Made by a program: the position numbers and the translations under genes. A stretch of 64,000 bases of DNA. It comes from Isochrysis galbana. Lineage: Eukaryota > Haptophyta > Isochrysidales > Isochrysidaceae. Where the stretch lies: contig CM030936.1 of NCBI GenBank assembly GCA_018136815.1, forward strand, positions 5,493,774 to 5,557,773, given 5' to 3'. The notes beneath the pieces were generated by a model. The model was not told where the DNA came from, ran no database searches, and saw only the letters and a list, made by a program, of their open reading frames with translations. This document shows, piece by piece, positions 1-9,748 of this stretch (positions are counted from its first letter, which is position 1; every line of letters begins with the position of its first letter).

Positions 1-887
1 ATGATTCCCTTGCCAAGCATGTTGCCCATCTTTTTACTCGCGATCCGTTAACTTTGCAGCGGGGACACGAGGTGCAATCCGTCGAGGAGACCGACCACTT
101 TGAGGCGATTCAGTCGACCAACTGGCAGACTGTTCGATGGAAGCCGCCGCCTAAACGCAAGGCATGTGGGCCACGCGTTGGGTGGCGCGTCGAATTCCGC
201 TCAATGGAAGTTGGCTTGACAGACTTCGAAAACGCGGCATTCACAACCTTTGTTGTCTTAGTGTCACGTGTGATCCTCGCATTCGATCTCAACCTTTACA
301 TGCCTCTCTCACTTGTTGACGAGAATATGGCTCGTGCTCACGGCCGTGATGCCGCGCACAATGCGAAATTTCACTTCCGCAGGCACATGGCGCCACCGGA
401 TGGAGCCGAGCCCAATCCTGATGGGACTGAAGAGATGACGATCCATGAGATCCTTTGCGGTAAGGGGGATTACTTTCCGGGACTCATCCCTCTCATCGAG
501 GCGTACCTTGAGTCTGTGGGCTGCGATGCCGAGACGGAGGAGACCATGCATACTTACCTTGAGTTGATTCGCGCCCGTGCAGCGGGGGAGCTAAAGACGC
601 CGGCGCAGTGGATGCGCAACCTCATCGCTGAACATCCTGAGTACAAGCACGACTCGATCATACCACAGGCAGTTGCTGCGGACCTTGTTCGTGCTTGCGT
701 TGATGTAGCCGAGGGGAGAAGACATGAGCCGGGGCTTCTCGGTGGACACCGTATCGCGGAACTTCGCACAGATGACGCATGGTACGTCCCGCTGCGGAGG
801 GAACTCCCAGACGCGAGGAAGCGGGTAGCGCTGCTCGAGCGATATGCATCGCGAGCCCCGTCAACAACACCCGGCAGTTCATCATGA
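1..887 (+). CDS. GCLC: glutamate-cysteine ligase catalytic subunit, C-terminal part (5' end outside window)
   Basis: The frame is open from base 3 to the stop at 885-887, about 294 residues. This enzyme joins glutamate and cysteine with ATP, the first and rate-limiting step of glutathione synthesis, in the cytosol or plastid. Conserved blocks of the eukaryotic GCS family are read directly: HVAHLFTRDPLTL at the window start, SDHFE-like EETDHFEAIQSTNWQTVRWKPP, GWRVEFRSMEVGLTDFENAA, a VDENM block, GKGDYFPGLIPL, and a GELKTPAQWMR block near the C-terminus. No intron is needed in this part. The N-terminal half with most substrate-binding residues lies upstream of base 1. The protein ends in a short Ser/Pro-rich tail. 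Family identity is secure; only the missing 5' part is unknown. Confidence 0.95.
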   Translation, partial: DSLAKHVAHLFTRDPLTLQRGHEVQSVEETDHFEAIQSTNWQTVRWKPPPKRKACGPRVGWRVEFRSMEVGLTDFENAAFTTFVVLVSRVILAFDLNLYMPLSLVDENMARAHGRDAAHNAKFHFRRHMAPPDGAEPNPDGTEEMTIHEILCGKGDYFPGLIPLIEAYLESVGCDAETEETMHTYLELIRARAAGELKTPAQWMRNLIAEHPEYKHDSIIPQAVAADLVRACVDVAEGRRHEPGLLGGHRIAELRTDDAWYVPLRRELPDARKRVALLERYASRAPSTTPGSSS

Positions 888-1261
888 TGTCAAGTTCAGA
901 GGCGTTGAGCCACGTCGCCCGATTCAAAGGATAGAGCGGGTCCAGGTAGTGTAATTCTTCCCGCTACTTCTCCCATCAAGCCAACAAGTCAAGGTTCCAT
1001 CATAGCTCCATGGCGACACTCATTGGGGTATCGGTGCGATGGCCCTCGGTACTCCCAAATGTGGGTATCCTAGAGACACGGGGCGCGGGTCCTAATCGAA
1101 AGGGCATGGGGTCCGTCGAGCATATGCCAGCGTTCATTTGCCTACAGTGCGCCCCATTACTTTAAATCTTAGCTGATTCCGAGAGGGCGGCCTCTAGCTC
1201 ATTTGTGACGGTCTCACAATTCTCACATTCATAATGTCATGTTTGATTAACAAACAATTTT
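888..1261. other. spacer downstream of GCLC, no gene seen
   Basis: No coding potential or recognisable repeat was seen here. It presumably contains the 3' UTR and polyadenylation region of the GCLC gene. The stretch just before 1262 turns AT-rich and runs into the T-tract where a LINE-family 3' end begins. Confidence 0.5.
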
Positions 1262-1500
1262 TTTGAAATTTTCGCCTCGCGCGTGGCTTTGGGACTCAAC
1301 TTTGTAGCCACGCCCCTAGCTCCCTTCTCCTTTTCCCTCAACCCGCCTTGCTGCGGCATCTCCCCTTGTGCGCTACTTACTACGATTAGGGGCTCAAGTC
1401 GTGGGGGTGGAGGTGTCGAGGTTGTAGCAGGTAGCGGGGTGTACCAGCCACTCGCGGGTCGGTTCTTGCCTTCCTTTTGTGCCGCTAGGTGACTGGTTTT
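1262..1500 (-). repeat. LINE-family 3' end fragment
   Basis: Read on the minus strand, this ends in GGCGAAAATTTC followed by an A run. It carries the GTGGC...GCCAC stem, the CCTTGCGGC-like block and the CCCCT-rich block also present at 24256, 32382 and 47690. No coding part remains. The fragment is 5' truncated, and its upper boundary is approximate. Confidence 0.6.
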
Positions 1501-1654
1501 AGTCGCGGTGGTTCCCGGGTGATCGGGTGATCGGGTGGCGATGTGGTGTTGTAGGTTGTAGGTTGTAGGTTTCGGTTGGAGTTGTTTGCTGATCCGTGGT
1601 GTGAAGGTGAACGGTGCATGTGCGGGTCTGGTTCGCCGTCGCTTTCTAAAACAA

Positions 1655-1850
1655 TAATAAAAACATTTGAAGATTTTGGGCTACACACCTACTAGTTTCG
1701 GGACCTCCCGTCGCTAACTAACACCGCCCTTACTTCCCTCCCTCCACCTCGTTCCCTGCCCCCCTTCGTTCCTTTTTCTTCGGCTTCCGGGGTCCGGCCT
1801 TGGTGCGCTACCTAAGGCCTGGTTCGGAGTGTGGGTTTGGGCAGGCCTTT
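1655..1850 (-). repeat. LINE-family 3' end, second tail subtype
   Basis: The plus-strand text AAAAACATTTGAAGATTTTG, followed by GGGCTACACACCTACTA, recurs near 40852 and 18050 and more loosely at 59451. Both tail subtypes place an AGAAT-like block just inside an A/T run, so this is treated as a variant 3' terminus of the same family. The fragment is non-coding and truncated. Confidence 0.5.
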
Positions 1851-1952
1851 TGATCCGCTTCTTTGTACTGCGTGCCCTTTTGGGTACGTGTTGAACTCGC
1901 CGTCGCTTTCTACTTTCTAAGCGAAAGCGAGTTGTCCGGTTAGATATTCAAC

Positions 1953-2297
1953 GTGTTTGCTATGAGTGCCGAAGCCGAAATCGCTGCATATACTAATGGA
2001 GCCAAGGATCTAAGGTTTGTTCTTAACGTTCTAGAGTTTCTCGAAGCGGATTACTCTCTTCCGGTTGCTATCAATTGCGACAACTCAGCCACAATCGCTT
2101 CAATCAAGAATCCTGGTGTTACGGCTCGCACTCGTCACTACGAAAATTGGCTTTGGTTTGGCCGCAAGCAATTTCTCGATCTTATCTCAACTCCTTCGTG
2201 GCTGTCGACCAACGACCAAATTGCCGACATGATGACCAAGGCTCTAGAAAAGGGGAAGTTCGTTTCGTTCCGCAACAAGTCGCTCGGATCATTTTAG
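1953..2297 (+). pseudogene. Ty1/copia RNase H C-terminal remnant
   Basis: The 114-codon frame matches the end of copia-type pol. It has a SAEAEIAAYTNGAKD block, a CDNSATIASIKNPG block, an RTRHYENWLWF block, and TNDQIADMMTKALEKGKF just before the stop. These correspond to the RNase H acidic and DQ-AD-TK motifs. Everything upstream (gag, protease, integrase, RT) is missing. It is replaced at about 1950 by LINE-family tail sequence, so this is a fossil. A polypurine tract and putative LTR follow at 2520-2692. Confidence 0.85.
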
Positions 2298-2526
2298 CGA
2301 CTTGTCGCACTTCCGCATGTCCCACCGGTCAACCTGCAAACTCTCTTAGAGTTGACAGGCCTCATGCCGTAGTGGAGCCATTACGCCTTTATCGGCCTAA
2401 TGAGAATCCTTCGCCGGCCTATGCGTCATCTCGCTTGAGCTCGATTCAGTCCTGACGTATGCTTGTATCTTTCATTGGGAATGACGTCGGATGGGAAATA
2501 GGGATTCGCCTTTGGCGATGGGGGAG

Positions 2527-2692
2527 TGTCAGAGTTTTCTTGTTGTCCTAGTTTAATCCTAGTGCTGAGGGACCGTGCCTCATCATGGGGGTGTGCGCGG
2601 TTGGCGCATGGCTCGTCCGGTGTATGTGGCTAGGGATGCTAGCCAACAAGACCTCTTACAAGACTACAATTTTTAACGACATTTCATAAACA
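2527..2692 (+). repeat. putative 3' LTR of the copia remnant
   Basis: A purine tract (GATGGGGGAG, ending at 2526) is followed by TGTCAGAG, the normal arrangement of polypurine tract and LTR start downstream of RNase H. The stretch ends in ACA at 2692, giving TG...CA ends over 166 bp. No second LTR is in view, so length and identity are inferred from position only. Confidence 0.45.
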
Positions 2693-2698
2693 ACGACT

Positions 2699-4985
2699 AT
2701 GATCTGGATAGTAGGCCCGCGAGGGCCGTGGCTGCTTCCGATGGCGCCGCTGCTGGCATCCGGCTGGCCGGCCGAGACACCGCAGGCCTCCGAGCTGGTG
2801 CTACCAACAAAGTGCGGAAAATACCCAGATATCAGGTGCTATCTGCACGGCACTGTCCTGGCCGTCACGCCGCAGAGCAAGCGGCTGCTCTTCTTCAGCG
2901 TGTCGGGGGGGCCGCCTCTGCCACTCACATGGCGCTGCATCGCAAAGGTGGCCGACGGCTTCCTCTCCGTCGAGCAGATCGGAGAGCTATCGGCACGCCT
3001 ACAGCCAGGCACTACAATATGCGTGCTCGCTTTCCCGGAGATCACGCTTGCAGAAAACACGAAAGTGGATGCTCCCAGTGACAAGCAGGTCTGGCTGCAT
3101 GCTGTGGCATACCTGTTCCGGAGTCAGATACCGTCAGTGCCAGAGCCACAGCTATGCAACGGAGCAACGAGCGACGGCCAACATATTGGCCCTTTGGAGG
3201 TCAGCCACGGGCAAGGTAGCTCAACTAGTAAAAACCGCCGATCTCGGCAAGAGCAAACTAAGGGACCGTCGCGTGTTCGTCCTGACAATGGAGCAAGGCA
3301 CCAGGTCTTTGTCAATTGGCTCATCGCCACATTCGGACAAGCGCGGCTACAGCAAGGAGGGGTGCTCGACATTGCAGGCGGAGCAGGATGTACCGCTTTT
3401 GAGCTCACTTTCCGCAGGTCCATTTCGTGAGTAATCACTCCCGATTTGTGCATGTGCATATCCCCGATGGCACGACACTTGAGCCTGAATGTTGGTTGAG
3501 AATGGCCGCATGCTTTTACCCTCTGGTATTCGCATCTCATGGTGCACAATTGTAGATTGGATGCTCGAGGCACTCATCCGGAGAAGAGGTATGGAGCTGG
3601 TCTAGGCATGCTGACTGTTGCCATATGCTTCCGTAACAACACAGGTGTACAGTGGTTGATCCACGTCCCATCAAGGTGAATGCGAAGCAGCGCCGATCCC
3701 TCCGCTGCCGCCGAAGATACCATGACTCTCTTTCCCACAAGGAAACGCCGTTTGAAGCGATGCTGGATGGATTGGCGACAGTGAGTGATGAACTTGGAGC
3801 ACAGGACTGTCCAAGTGCCCTCTCCTCGGAGAATCTTCACGAGCATATAGAAATGGATTTTGTGAACACCACTGCCAAGGCTTTGTCGCCCTCTTCTCTC
3901 TGGGACAGATTGACCGCATGGACAGCTCGTAGACTGGTGCAGGTTGCGCGCTTTCTCCCAACCGTTTCGGCTGCTATGCTCGTTGCGGCTGGTATGTGCG
4001 CCATTCTACTTAACAATATTGCGATCATGCTATTTGGGTGTATCAAGAACCAATCATTCCGCAGACACAAAGATGTATTTAAGCCGGAGAAGAAAGAAAA
4101 AATTGATAGTCAAGGATCGAGTAGAGAGGCTGATCATGAGCTAGCTCAGTACCGCGGAACTTTCCGGACGGATGGGCAGTTTGGTGCCGAGGCATCTGAG
4201 CATTCTGCAAACGTATTGGATTTTGACGTGTATCAAGCCGCCGGGGCGATTGTGGCACCAGCATTGCAGTCACTCGCTCGCGAAGAAGGCGTGCTTCAGT
4301 GGGCGATGTTGCCCCACCAGATACTGTCGCGCTTCGACGACGACTTGCTCGCCGGGCCCTTTCGCCAGTTGTGGCAGCAAGCGGCTCTTGTGATTGGATT
4401 CCATCCTGATGAGGTGCGTCCTACATCCCTCAGAAACATGGTCCAACCCATTGGGTTCTCATGCACTGCTGCCAAAGGCGCCATTTGCGATAGCGCGCAC
4501 TGTAGGGATCGGTGCAATTAGTAGGGGAGTGAATCCACCTCATCGACAACAAAATCTGAGAGGAAGTCGACATCCTTGTGATACCATAGGCAACTGAGCC
4601 TCTAATAGATGCCGCGCTCGCGGATCGCAAGTCGTTCGCAATTATTCCCTGCTGCGTCTTCCCGAGAAGTAATCCGCATCGTCGCACACCAGATGGGATG
4701 CCGGTACGTCGCCTTATTCTAACCGCACTGCTATTGGAAGGGTGTTCTCCCCGGATATACCTGGGTGGTATGCATGAGGATACCAACGCCGTTCCTCATC
4801 TTGCGCAGGTTAAGGTCTATGAGCAATACATTGAATACCTTGCTGCAAAGCACCCAGGCATTCGACGCGCTGAGCTATCTAGATTTGGGGGGCGGAACAT
4901 CGTACTTTGGTGTGATTTTGGGGATGCCTGCGTGGCTCTGCAAGAAAACGATGACGGTCCTCGGTGCATTGTTTGTAATGATTGA
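2699..4985 (+). CDS. SAM-dependent methyltransferase-like protein, four exons
   Basis: Proposed exons are 2699-3426, 3645-4413, 4590-4703 and 4809-4985. All introns are GT-AG and frame and motifs continue across each join. Exon 1 ends with FVNWLIATFG and the Gly-rich motif GVLDIAGGAG, typical of motif I of class I methyltransferases. Exon 2 begins with TVVDPRPIK and ends in ALVIGFHPDE. Exon 3 reads on as ATEPLIDAALADRK and AIIPCCVFPR. Exon 4 has VKVYEQYIEYLAAKHPGIRR and a GRNIVLW end. This HPDE-ATE / PCCVF pattern occurs in uncharacterised algal and fungal methyltransferase-like proteins; the substrate is unknown. Exon 2 contains a hydrophobic segment and may hide another intron. The start codon lies only seven bases after the putative LTR, so the true 5' end is uncertain. 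Length as modelled is about 595 residues. Confidence 0.75.
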
Positions 4986-5014
4986 GCTGCTTGTTGCTCG
5001 TTTGTGCCCTCAGT

Positions 5015-5290
5015 CAACTAAGTGTACACTTGATACTTGGTCGCATGGGCGAGGGCACGCTCCCTCCCCCCCGCTCCCCAGGCCCCCATCAAGGGGGTAG
5101 GGAGCTGCTCACCCCCTTGCCATGCCACTTGGCGAGTAGAGGGGCTTTGCCACACCTGCCCAGGCCCTCCTTGAGGGCTGGGTCGGGAACGCTCGCCCTT
5201 GCCCGTCGTGGCGCCCGGCCCATCGCTCTGACCCACCCTCCCCCTCCCCCCACGGTCGAGCGTACATACAGAGCTCTGAGGGGATGTCGA
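5015..5290 (+). mobile_element. LINE-family 5' end (terminal hairpin plus start codon)
   Basis: It starts with CAACTAAG at 5015. Bases 5015-5040 can fold (CTAAGTGT pairing toward ATACTTGG-type sequence), and an ATG follows at 5045. The Pro-rich frame behind it is open to about 5300. The same organisation is seen at 9410, 11772 and 47204 on this strand and at several minus-strand sites. Sequence to about 5270 is homologous to the minus strand of 60250-60562. The downstream boundary is unclear. Between 5290 and 5535 only a short Ser/Asp-rich frame without an ATG is seen. Confidence 0.6.
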
Positions 5291-5534
5291 AGACTTGAGT
5301 AATGACGACACGAGCAGTTCGACCTCAGACAACACGAGCAGCTCGACCTCGGACGATGTTAAAGAAGGTTGGAACGACGATGGTTCAAGAGTGGAGAAGA
5401 AAACGACGAACATTCAGGATGAGAGCTCCGAGAATAAGTCTAAGCAAACCCTTATTAAGCGCTTGCTCAGCAAATCAAGCTGGAACAAGACGTAGACCTC
5501 CCTTCCAGGACGTTCTAGTCGCGTACGTGGTGCT

Positions 5535-5735
5535 CCTGGCTCAGGCGGCTTGCCTTCATTTGGTCTCCTTTCCCTCAGGGTTTCTTCCCCTCCCGTGGGG
5601 ACTCTCACCCTACCATGAGCCCCCCGCGAGCACCCCGAAGGAGAGGCCCAGGAGCACCCCGTACGCGACGAGAACGGCGTCGCCTTGGCTCGGCATGAGG
5701 GCGCGCCCCGAGAGACTGAGCCGCTGGCCGATGCC
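5535..5735 (-). pseudogene. cytochrome b561 3'-exon fragment, inverted copy
   Basis: On the minus strand this repeats the end of the b561 exon at 6390-6575, including its stop codon region and the following CCAAATGAAGGCAAGCCGCC block. A third copy lies at 41030-41225. Together with the plus-strand copy it makes a large inverted repeat about 0.65 kb apart. It has no start codon or upstream exons, so it is a duplicated fragment. Confidence 0.7.
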
Positions 5736-5969
5736 GCACGCCGACACAGGTGAAGACGCAGGTGAAGATGCCCCTGCAGGCCCTGCAGAGACCCCGGCAG
5801 AGCCCGGGGGCGGGCGGGCGGGTCATCTGAGCGCCCCGGCTTGCATTAATGGTCATGTCTGGGGCCTAGGCTCCTTCAGACGGCGAAGGGGTAGCGTTGC
5901 GCACTCCCGGGGTTGCTGGAGTGCTGCAGCAGTTGTGTTCCACCGTATACCGGTTCCACCGGTTCTTAG

Positions 5970-6500
5970 GGGGGGCGCCTTCCTCTCGCTCGCTTGGCGC
6001 TCCCGGCTCACCGGCGGCCGCTGGCTCCGTGTGCATCGCGCGGTGCAGGTGTGTCTCTCCCTCCTCGCGCCCCCCATCGGCCCTCCCTCCCACCAAAAAA
6101 GGTAGGAAACCCCAACAACGCACTTTCCCCCCCCCCGCTCTCTCAGGGAAGCGGGCTTGCGGTGGCCGCCGCCGGCGTCGCGCTCGCCGTCGCGTCGGTG
6201 CCCCGAGGGCGCCACTTCTCGCAGCCCCATCACACGCTCGGGGTCGTCGCCTTCGCCCTCGCCCTGCTGCAGCCGCTCAACGCGCTCGTGCGCGGCACGC
6301 CCGCTGCCCGCACCACACGCCGCGCCGTGTGGCGGGTCGCGCACAAGGGGACGGGCTACGCCGTGCTCGGCGTGGGCGTCTACCAGGCCCTCTCGGGGCG
6401 CGCCCTCATGCCGAGCCAAGGCGACGCCGTTCTCGTCGCGTACGTGGTGCTCCTGGTCCTCTCCTTCGGGGTGCTCGCGGGGGGGCTCATGGTAGGGTGA
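5970..6500 (+). pseudogene. cytochrome b561-domain gene, last exons only
   Basis: Two exons, 5970-6048 and 6147-6500, join in frame. An acceptor (ggttcttag) precedes the first, and a GT-AG intron 6049-6146 separates them. The translation reads GRWLRVHRAVQ, then GSGLAVAAAGVALAVASV, a HHTLGVVAFALALLQPLNAL helix, a WRVAHKGTGYAVLGVGVY helix and a final hydrophobic helix ending GGLMVG. Spaced His residues in adjacent membrane helices and the LQPLNAL block are typical of b561 transmembrane electron-transfer proteins, often fused to DOMON domains. Helices and exons expected at the N-terminus are absent, and LINE-family 5' ends flank both sides. It therefore looks like a stranded gene piece. It could instead be the 3' end of a gene whose other exons I failed to see. 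Confidence 0.6.
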
Positions 6501-6589
6501 GAGTCCCCACGGGAGGGGAAGAAACCCTGAGGGAAAGGAGACCAAATGAAGGCAAGCCGCCTCACGACGGCGAGAGAGGAGGGAGTCGG

Positions 6590-6626
6590 CGCGCGCTCCG
6601 TGCCCCTATCGTTTTAACGATAGTTG
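6590..6626 (-). mobile_element. LINE-family 5' terminus, start codon changed to ACG
   Basis: Plus-strand CTATCGTTTTAACGATAG (6606-6623) is a near-perfect hairpin followed by TTG. On the minus strand the element begins CAAC, then the hairpin, then GGGGCACGGAGCGCGC, where other copies have an ATG. The frame would read (T)ERAPTPSS, matching MERAPPPS at 9434. The ATG has mutated, so this copy is dead. Confidence 0.65.
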
Positions 6627-6833
6627 TTGATACTATGATAAAACAATAGTATTGGTATTGATACAATTTCGCAATTGAAAGACATTCGATGGTCCACTTT
6701 CGACGGAACGCGACCTCTCCTGCACCTCCGGTACAACATTCATCTTGCATCATCTCTAGCCACACCGCCACAGCCACAGTCTTCCCCCCAACCATAGAGT
6801 AAGTTGTCCATAGAAATTCAATCAAGCAGACAT

Positions 6834-9218
6834 CTACGTTTTCCCCGATAGCTGACCCGGCATGGGTGGAGGCTTGAAAGCTAGCGCATTGTCTGTGGTG
6901 AGTGGCTCCGACTCGGTTAATGCAGTGTTCACCTCAGGAACCACCTTTCCGCTAGAATGTCGACCCATTCGACCTGGCTGCGAGTCCAGCCCTAGTCCCA
7001 TTCGCATGTCGTCGGAAAGATACTTGGGCGGCGTGTTCTCATCCATATCCTTGAAGGCGCACACGAAGACGGTATCAATCGAGACAGCAAAGACTTGGCA
7101 GGTTGCCGACGTGATGAGGAAAGCTAGTAAGAAGATGATGAGCGCTGAATAGAAAGGCGAATGGTTGTAGTCATAGTATGATCGTTCTTCTAGGTACAGG
7201 AGTGCTCCAATGGCGCAGCCTATGGGTGTAGTCAGGCCGACTAATAGCAAAAGAAGGCGCTGCACAATCGAGTTGATAGCAACCTGGCCTGTATGGGTGG
7301 CCAACAGCTTGAAGGTACTCCTGCACGACCGGCAAAATCCATCGCCCTCGACTGCCACGTAGATGAAGCCATAGAAGGAAATGAATTGGACGGTCCTCTT
7401 GAGGCACTCCATGAAACAGACTAGGCATTTCAAAGTGAGTCGAAGCAGCCAGAGCCCTTCCTTCTTCTGCTTGCTGAAGCTCAGCTCCAGGGCTTGAAGG
7501 ACAAGTTGAAGCGTCCAGCAAACGGCAATGAGGAAGGAGCCAAAAGCCATGGAGCCGAGGTGCCGAGAGAGCACAGTCCACAACGACGAAAACATCACGG
7601 TAGCCCCCAAAGCAGGGCACTGCCCAGAGCATGTGCGTTTCACGGCATTTTGCCGCACAAACCACCAAGCGATCGCACCGGCCATGGTCGTCCAGGATAC
7701 TGCTCGTGCCATGGTAATGAACCAGATGGTGACAAAAAGATGGCCAATTACCATCAGGGCATGCCAGCCCACTGCGACGTCGTCCCATGCCCACACGACA
7801 AAGTAGATCCCAAATACGCCATATAATAGTAGCGCACACTGCGCAGCCATGCGACCGAGCGGGAAGAATACGATGATGACAAGCGAGCGAAAGATTTTGC
7901 AGCACTCGCGAAGGATCGCGATGAGTCGTTGAATGCACTTGCGGTACACAATCAACATGATTATGTTGAGGATGGTCAAGATGATCTGCACAACGGCAAC
8001 AATTGACCATACCATCTGACCCGAAGTTGAGCTAGACGCTTCTAGAAGCGAGGAGGACCCGTTGTACACCCTATCCAGTGCCGATTGAGCTCTGTCTAGC
8101 AAGTTGTTGTATTCGTTCAACACATCAACAGTTGAATTGGTGGAGTTGAAGCTCACAGCGACTGCAGCTGCCGCGGCATCGAACCATCCGGCCTTGACCA
8201 TGAAGAAAAGAGCGGCGACGACCATCAATAATACTTCAAGTATGAGGAGAACGATCACAACAGGCCGAGCAAAGAGCCACAGGAAGATGGGCCACAGGTA
8301 CGCCATGGCGAATGGAATCGCAACACCAAATATGAGCAGCGCTGAAAGCCCTGTGCCCTCAGAAACACCTGAGGCGGCATCGTACGCAGTGCGTATCCAG
8401 TATACATACAACATCATCAGTGGTGAACTGCTTGACGCAGAGCCGGCCGGGCGGAAAGACCTCGAGTCCGTGAGGACGACTTCAAGATTGCATGCTGCCC
8501 GTTGCCGGGCACAGGTCTCAGCTGTGATGCCTGAACTGCAAATCTGCCAGACGATCGTATCAGTCTGCGCAGCGTTCGGCATAGTGACTCCAGTCGAGTT
8601 CCTGCCCGATGCACTCAGGACTGCTTCTGCGCCGGGTGTGTAGCACGAAACATCATCACCAAAGGCTGCAACAAGAGCCGGATCGGTGCAATTTGGGGAG
8701 GCACACAGGGCAGCGGAAGCCAAGGCTTGTGAGTTATCAAATGGGAAGCACCGAGAGGCAACGCCCATAGTCGACCATGGATAGAGGAACTCTGGCGTTC
8801 CCTTCCCATCTGACGTAGGATAATCTGCACCCCCATATACCCTCGGCGACGAGAGGGAAAACGAGGATGGGCATGAGGGGGCGCAGATTTTTGTTGGCGA
8901 AAATGCCCACACGGCACCAGTAGCGAGCGTGGCACTCTGCGCCAGGAGATCTGACTCGAATTTTGGATATATTACGGCAGGAAGGTTCTCTGTGGCTGTC
9001 CCGGGTCGGCCGCAATTGTTGCCATACGAGTCTGTTGGATAGATGAGGTCAACCAACAAATTCGGGTCACGCCGGATAGACTCTGCAGTGAGCCATGCGG
9101 AGCCAGCCACCGCGAGAACGAAGAGGAGCAAGCAGGCGACATCGGTGCAACAGCGCCGATCGCGGGGCTCGAACAGCTCTCCCGCGTCATCCTCCTCGTC
9201 GCCGCCACAGCAGCCCAT
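6834..9218 (-). CDS. choline transporter-like protein (SLC44/CTL family)
   Basis: This is a single open frame of 794 residues, starting MGCCGGDEEDD at 9218. SLC44 proteins are multi-pass plasma or organelle membrane carriers for choline and related substrates. Family features are clear: a short Cys-rich cytosolic N-terminus with DRRCCTDVACLLLF and a first helix near residue 30-50; RRDPNLLVDLIYPTDSYGN, the family signature before a long non-cytosolic loop of about 230 residues with many Cys; then a block of roughly nine helices from about residue 300. The C-terminal signature DTVFVCAFKDMDENTPPKYL corresponds to the conserved cytosolic end. The loop contains NST/NGS-type glycosylation sequons. 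The length is slightly above animal CTLs (650-720). No introns are needed. Substrate specificity cannot be told from sequence. Confidence 0.93.
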   Translation of the reverse strand: MGCCGGDEEDDAGELFEPRDRRCCTDVACLLLFVLAVAGSAWLTAESIRRDPNLLVDLIYPTDSYGNNCGRPGTATENLPAVIYPKFESDLLAQSATLATGAVWAFSPTKICAPSCPSSFSLSSPRVYGGADYPTSDGKGTPEFLYPWSTMGVASRCFPFDNSQALASAALCASPNCTDPALVAAFGDDVSCYTPGAEAVLSASGRNSTGVTMPNAAQTDTIVWQICSSGITAETCARQRAACNLEVVLTDSRSFRPAGSASSSSPLMMLYVYWIRTAYDAASGVSEGTGLSALLIFGVAIPFAMAYLWPIFLWLFARPVVIVLLILEVLLMVVAALFFMVKAGWFDAAAAAVAVSFNSTNSTVDVLNEYNNLLDRAQSALDRVYNGSSSLLEASSSTSGQMVWSIVAVVQIILTILNIIMLIVYRKCIQRLIAILRECCKIFRSLVIIVFFPLGRMAAQCALLLYGVFGIYFVVWAWDDVAVGWHALMVIGHLFVTIWFITMARAVSWTTMAGAIAWWFVRQNAVKRTCSGQCPALGATVMFSSLWTVLSRHLGSMAFGSFLIAVCWTLQLVLQALELSFSKQKKEGLWLLRLTLKCLVCFMECLKRTVQFISFYGFIYVAVEGDGFCRSCRSTFKLLATHTGQVAINSIVQRLLLLLVGLTTPIGCAIGALLYLEERSYYDYNHSPFYSALIIFLLAFLITSATCQVFAVSIDTVFVCAFKDMDENTPPKYLSDDMRMGLGLDSQPGRMGRHSSGKVVPEVNTALTESEPLTTDNALAFKPPPMPGQLSGKT

Positions 9219-9407
9219 TCAACTGGCGATGGCCGACGGTTGGCTCGCGAACGAGTACCACTTGGGGTTTCTCGTCGCGTTACACGTCAAACGCCGGGGA
9301 CCCGTTTCTTTCTATTCTAAGGAAACATAAGGCTGATTAGAGGGTGGCAACAGGACCAAGGCCGTGTGAACTGGCGACTTGGAGTCGGAGTAGACGACTG
9401 ACGACTA
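9219..9407. other. upstream region of the CTL gene
   Basis: This short spacer should hold the promoter and 5' UTR of the minus-strand transporter gene. No TATA-like box or other clear element was recognised. It runs into a LINE-family 5' end at 9408. Confidence 0.4.
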
Positions 9408-9748
9408 AGAACTATCGTTAAAGCGACAGGGTCATGGAGCGCGCGCCGCCTCCCTCCATCCACCGCTGCCGCTGCCCTCGCCGCGCTGGACGAGAAGTCC
9501 TTATGGACACCCCAATGTCGCCGAAGCGACCGCGCCAAGACGACCCGCCCAACCAGGTGGGCGCAGGAGCCACCGCAACATCCTGTGACGGCCGAATCGC
9601 AATCGGCCGTGTGCGGGCTGTGTGTGGTGGCGCATGTGCATCCGCGGACGCCAACGCTCGGGCACCAGGGTTTGAAATTTGCCTTATAGGCAATATGCAA
9701 TATGGATATGCCATGGGGCGTCGGACCCCTAATTTAGTATATGTCTAG
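9408..9748 (+). mobile_element. LINE-family 5' end with ORF1-like start
   Basis: The hairpin CTATCGTTAAAGCGACAG (9412-9429) is followed by GGTC and ATG at 9434. The frame reads MERAPPPS, then about 20 residues later MDTPMSPKRPRQDDPPNQVG. The minus-strand copy starting at 56472 reads MECAPPPP, then MDTPLLPKRPRQDDPPTQVG. The copy at 47230 has a related start and a TQVHE block. The basic PKRPR stretch could be a nuclear localisation signal. The frame ends at 9748 with no further recognisable domain; the right boundary is not defined. Confidence 0.6.

Noticed and set aside
5866..6649. Long GC-rich frames on both strands around the b561 exons
   Set aside because: They have no conserved motifs. 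They run through the intron and the LINE termini, and only the plus-strand b561 phase makes biological sense.
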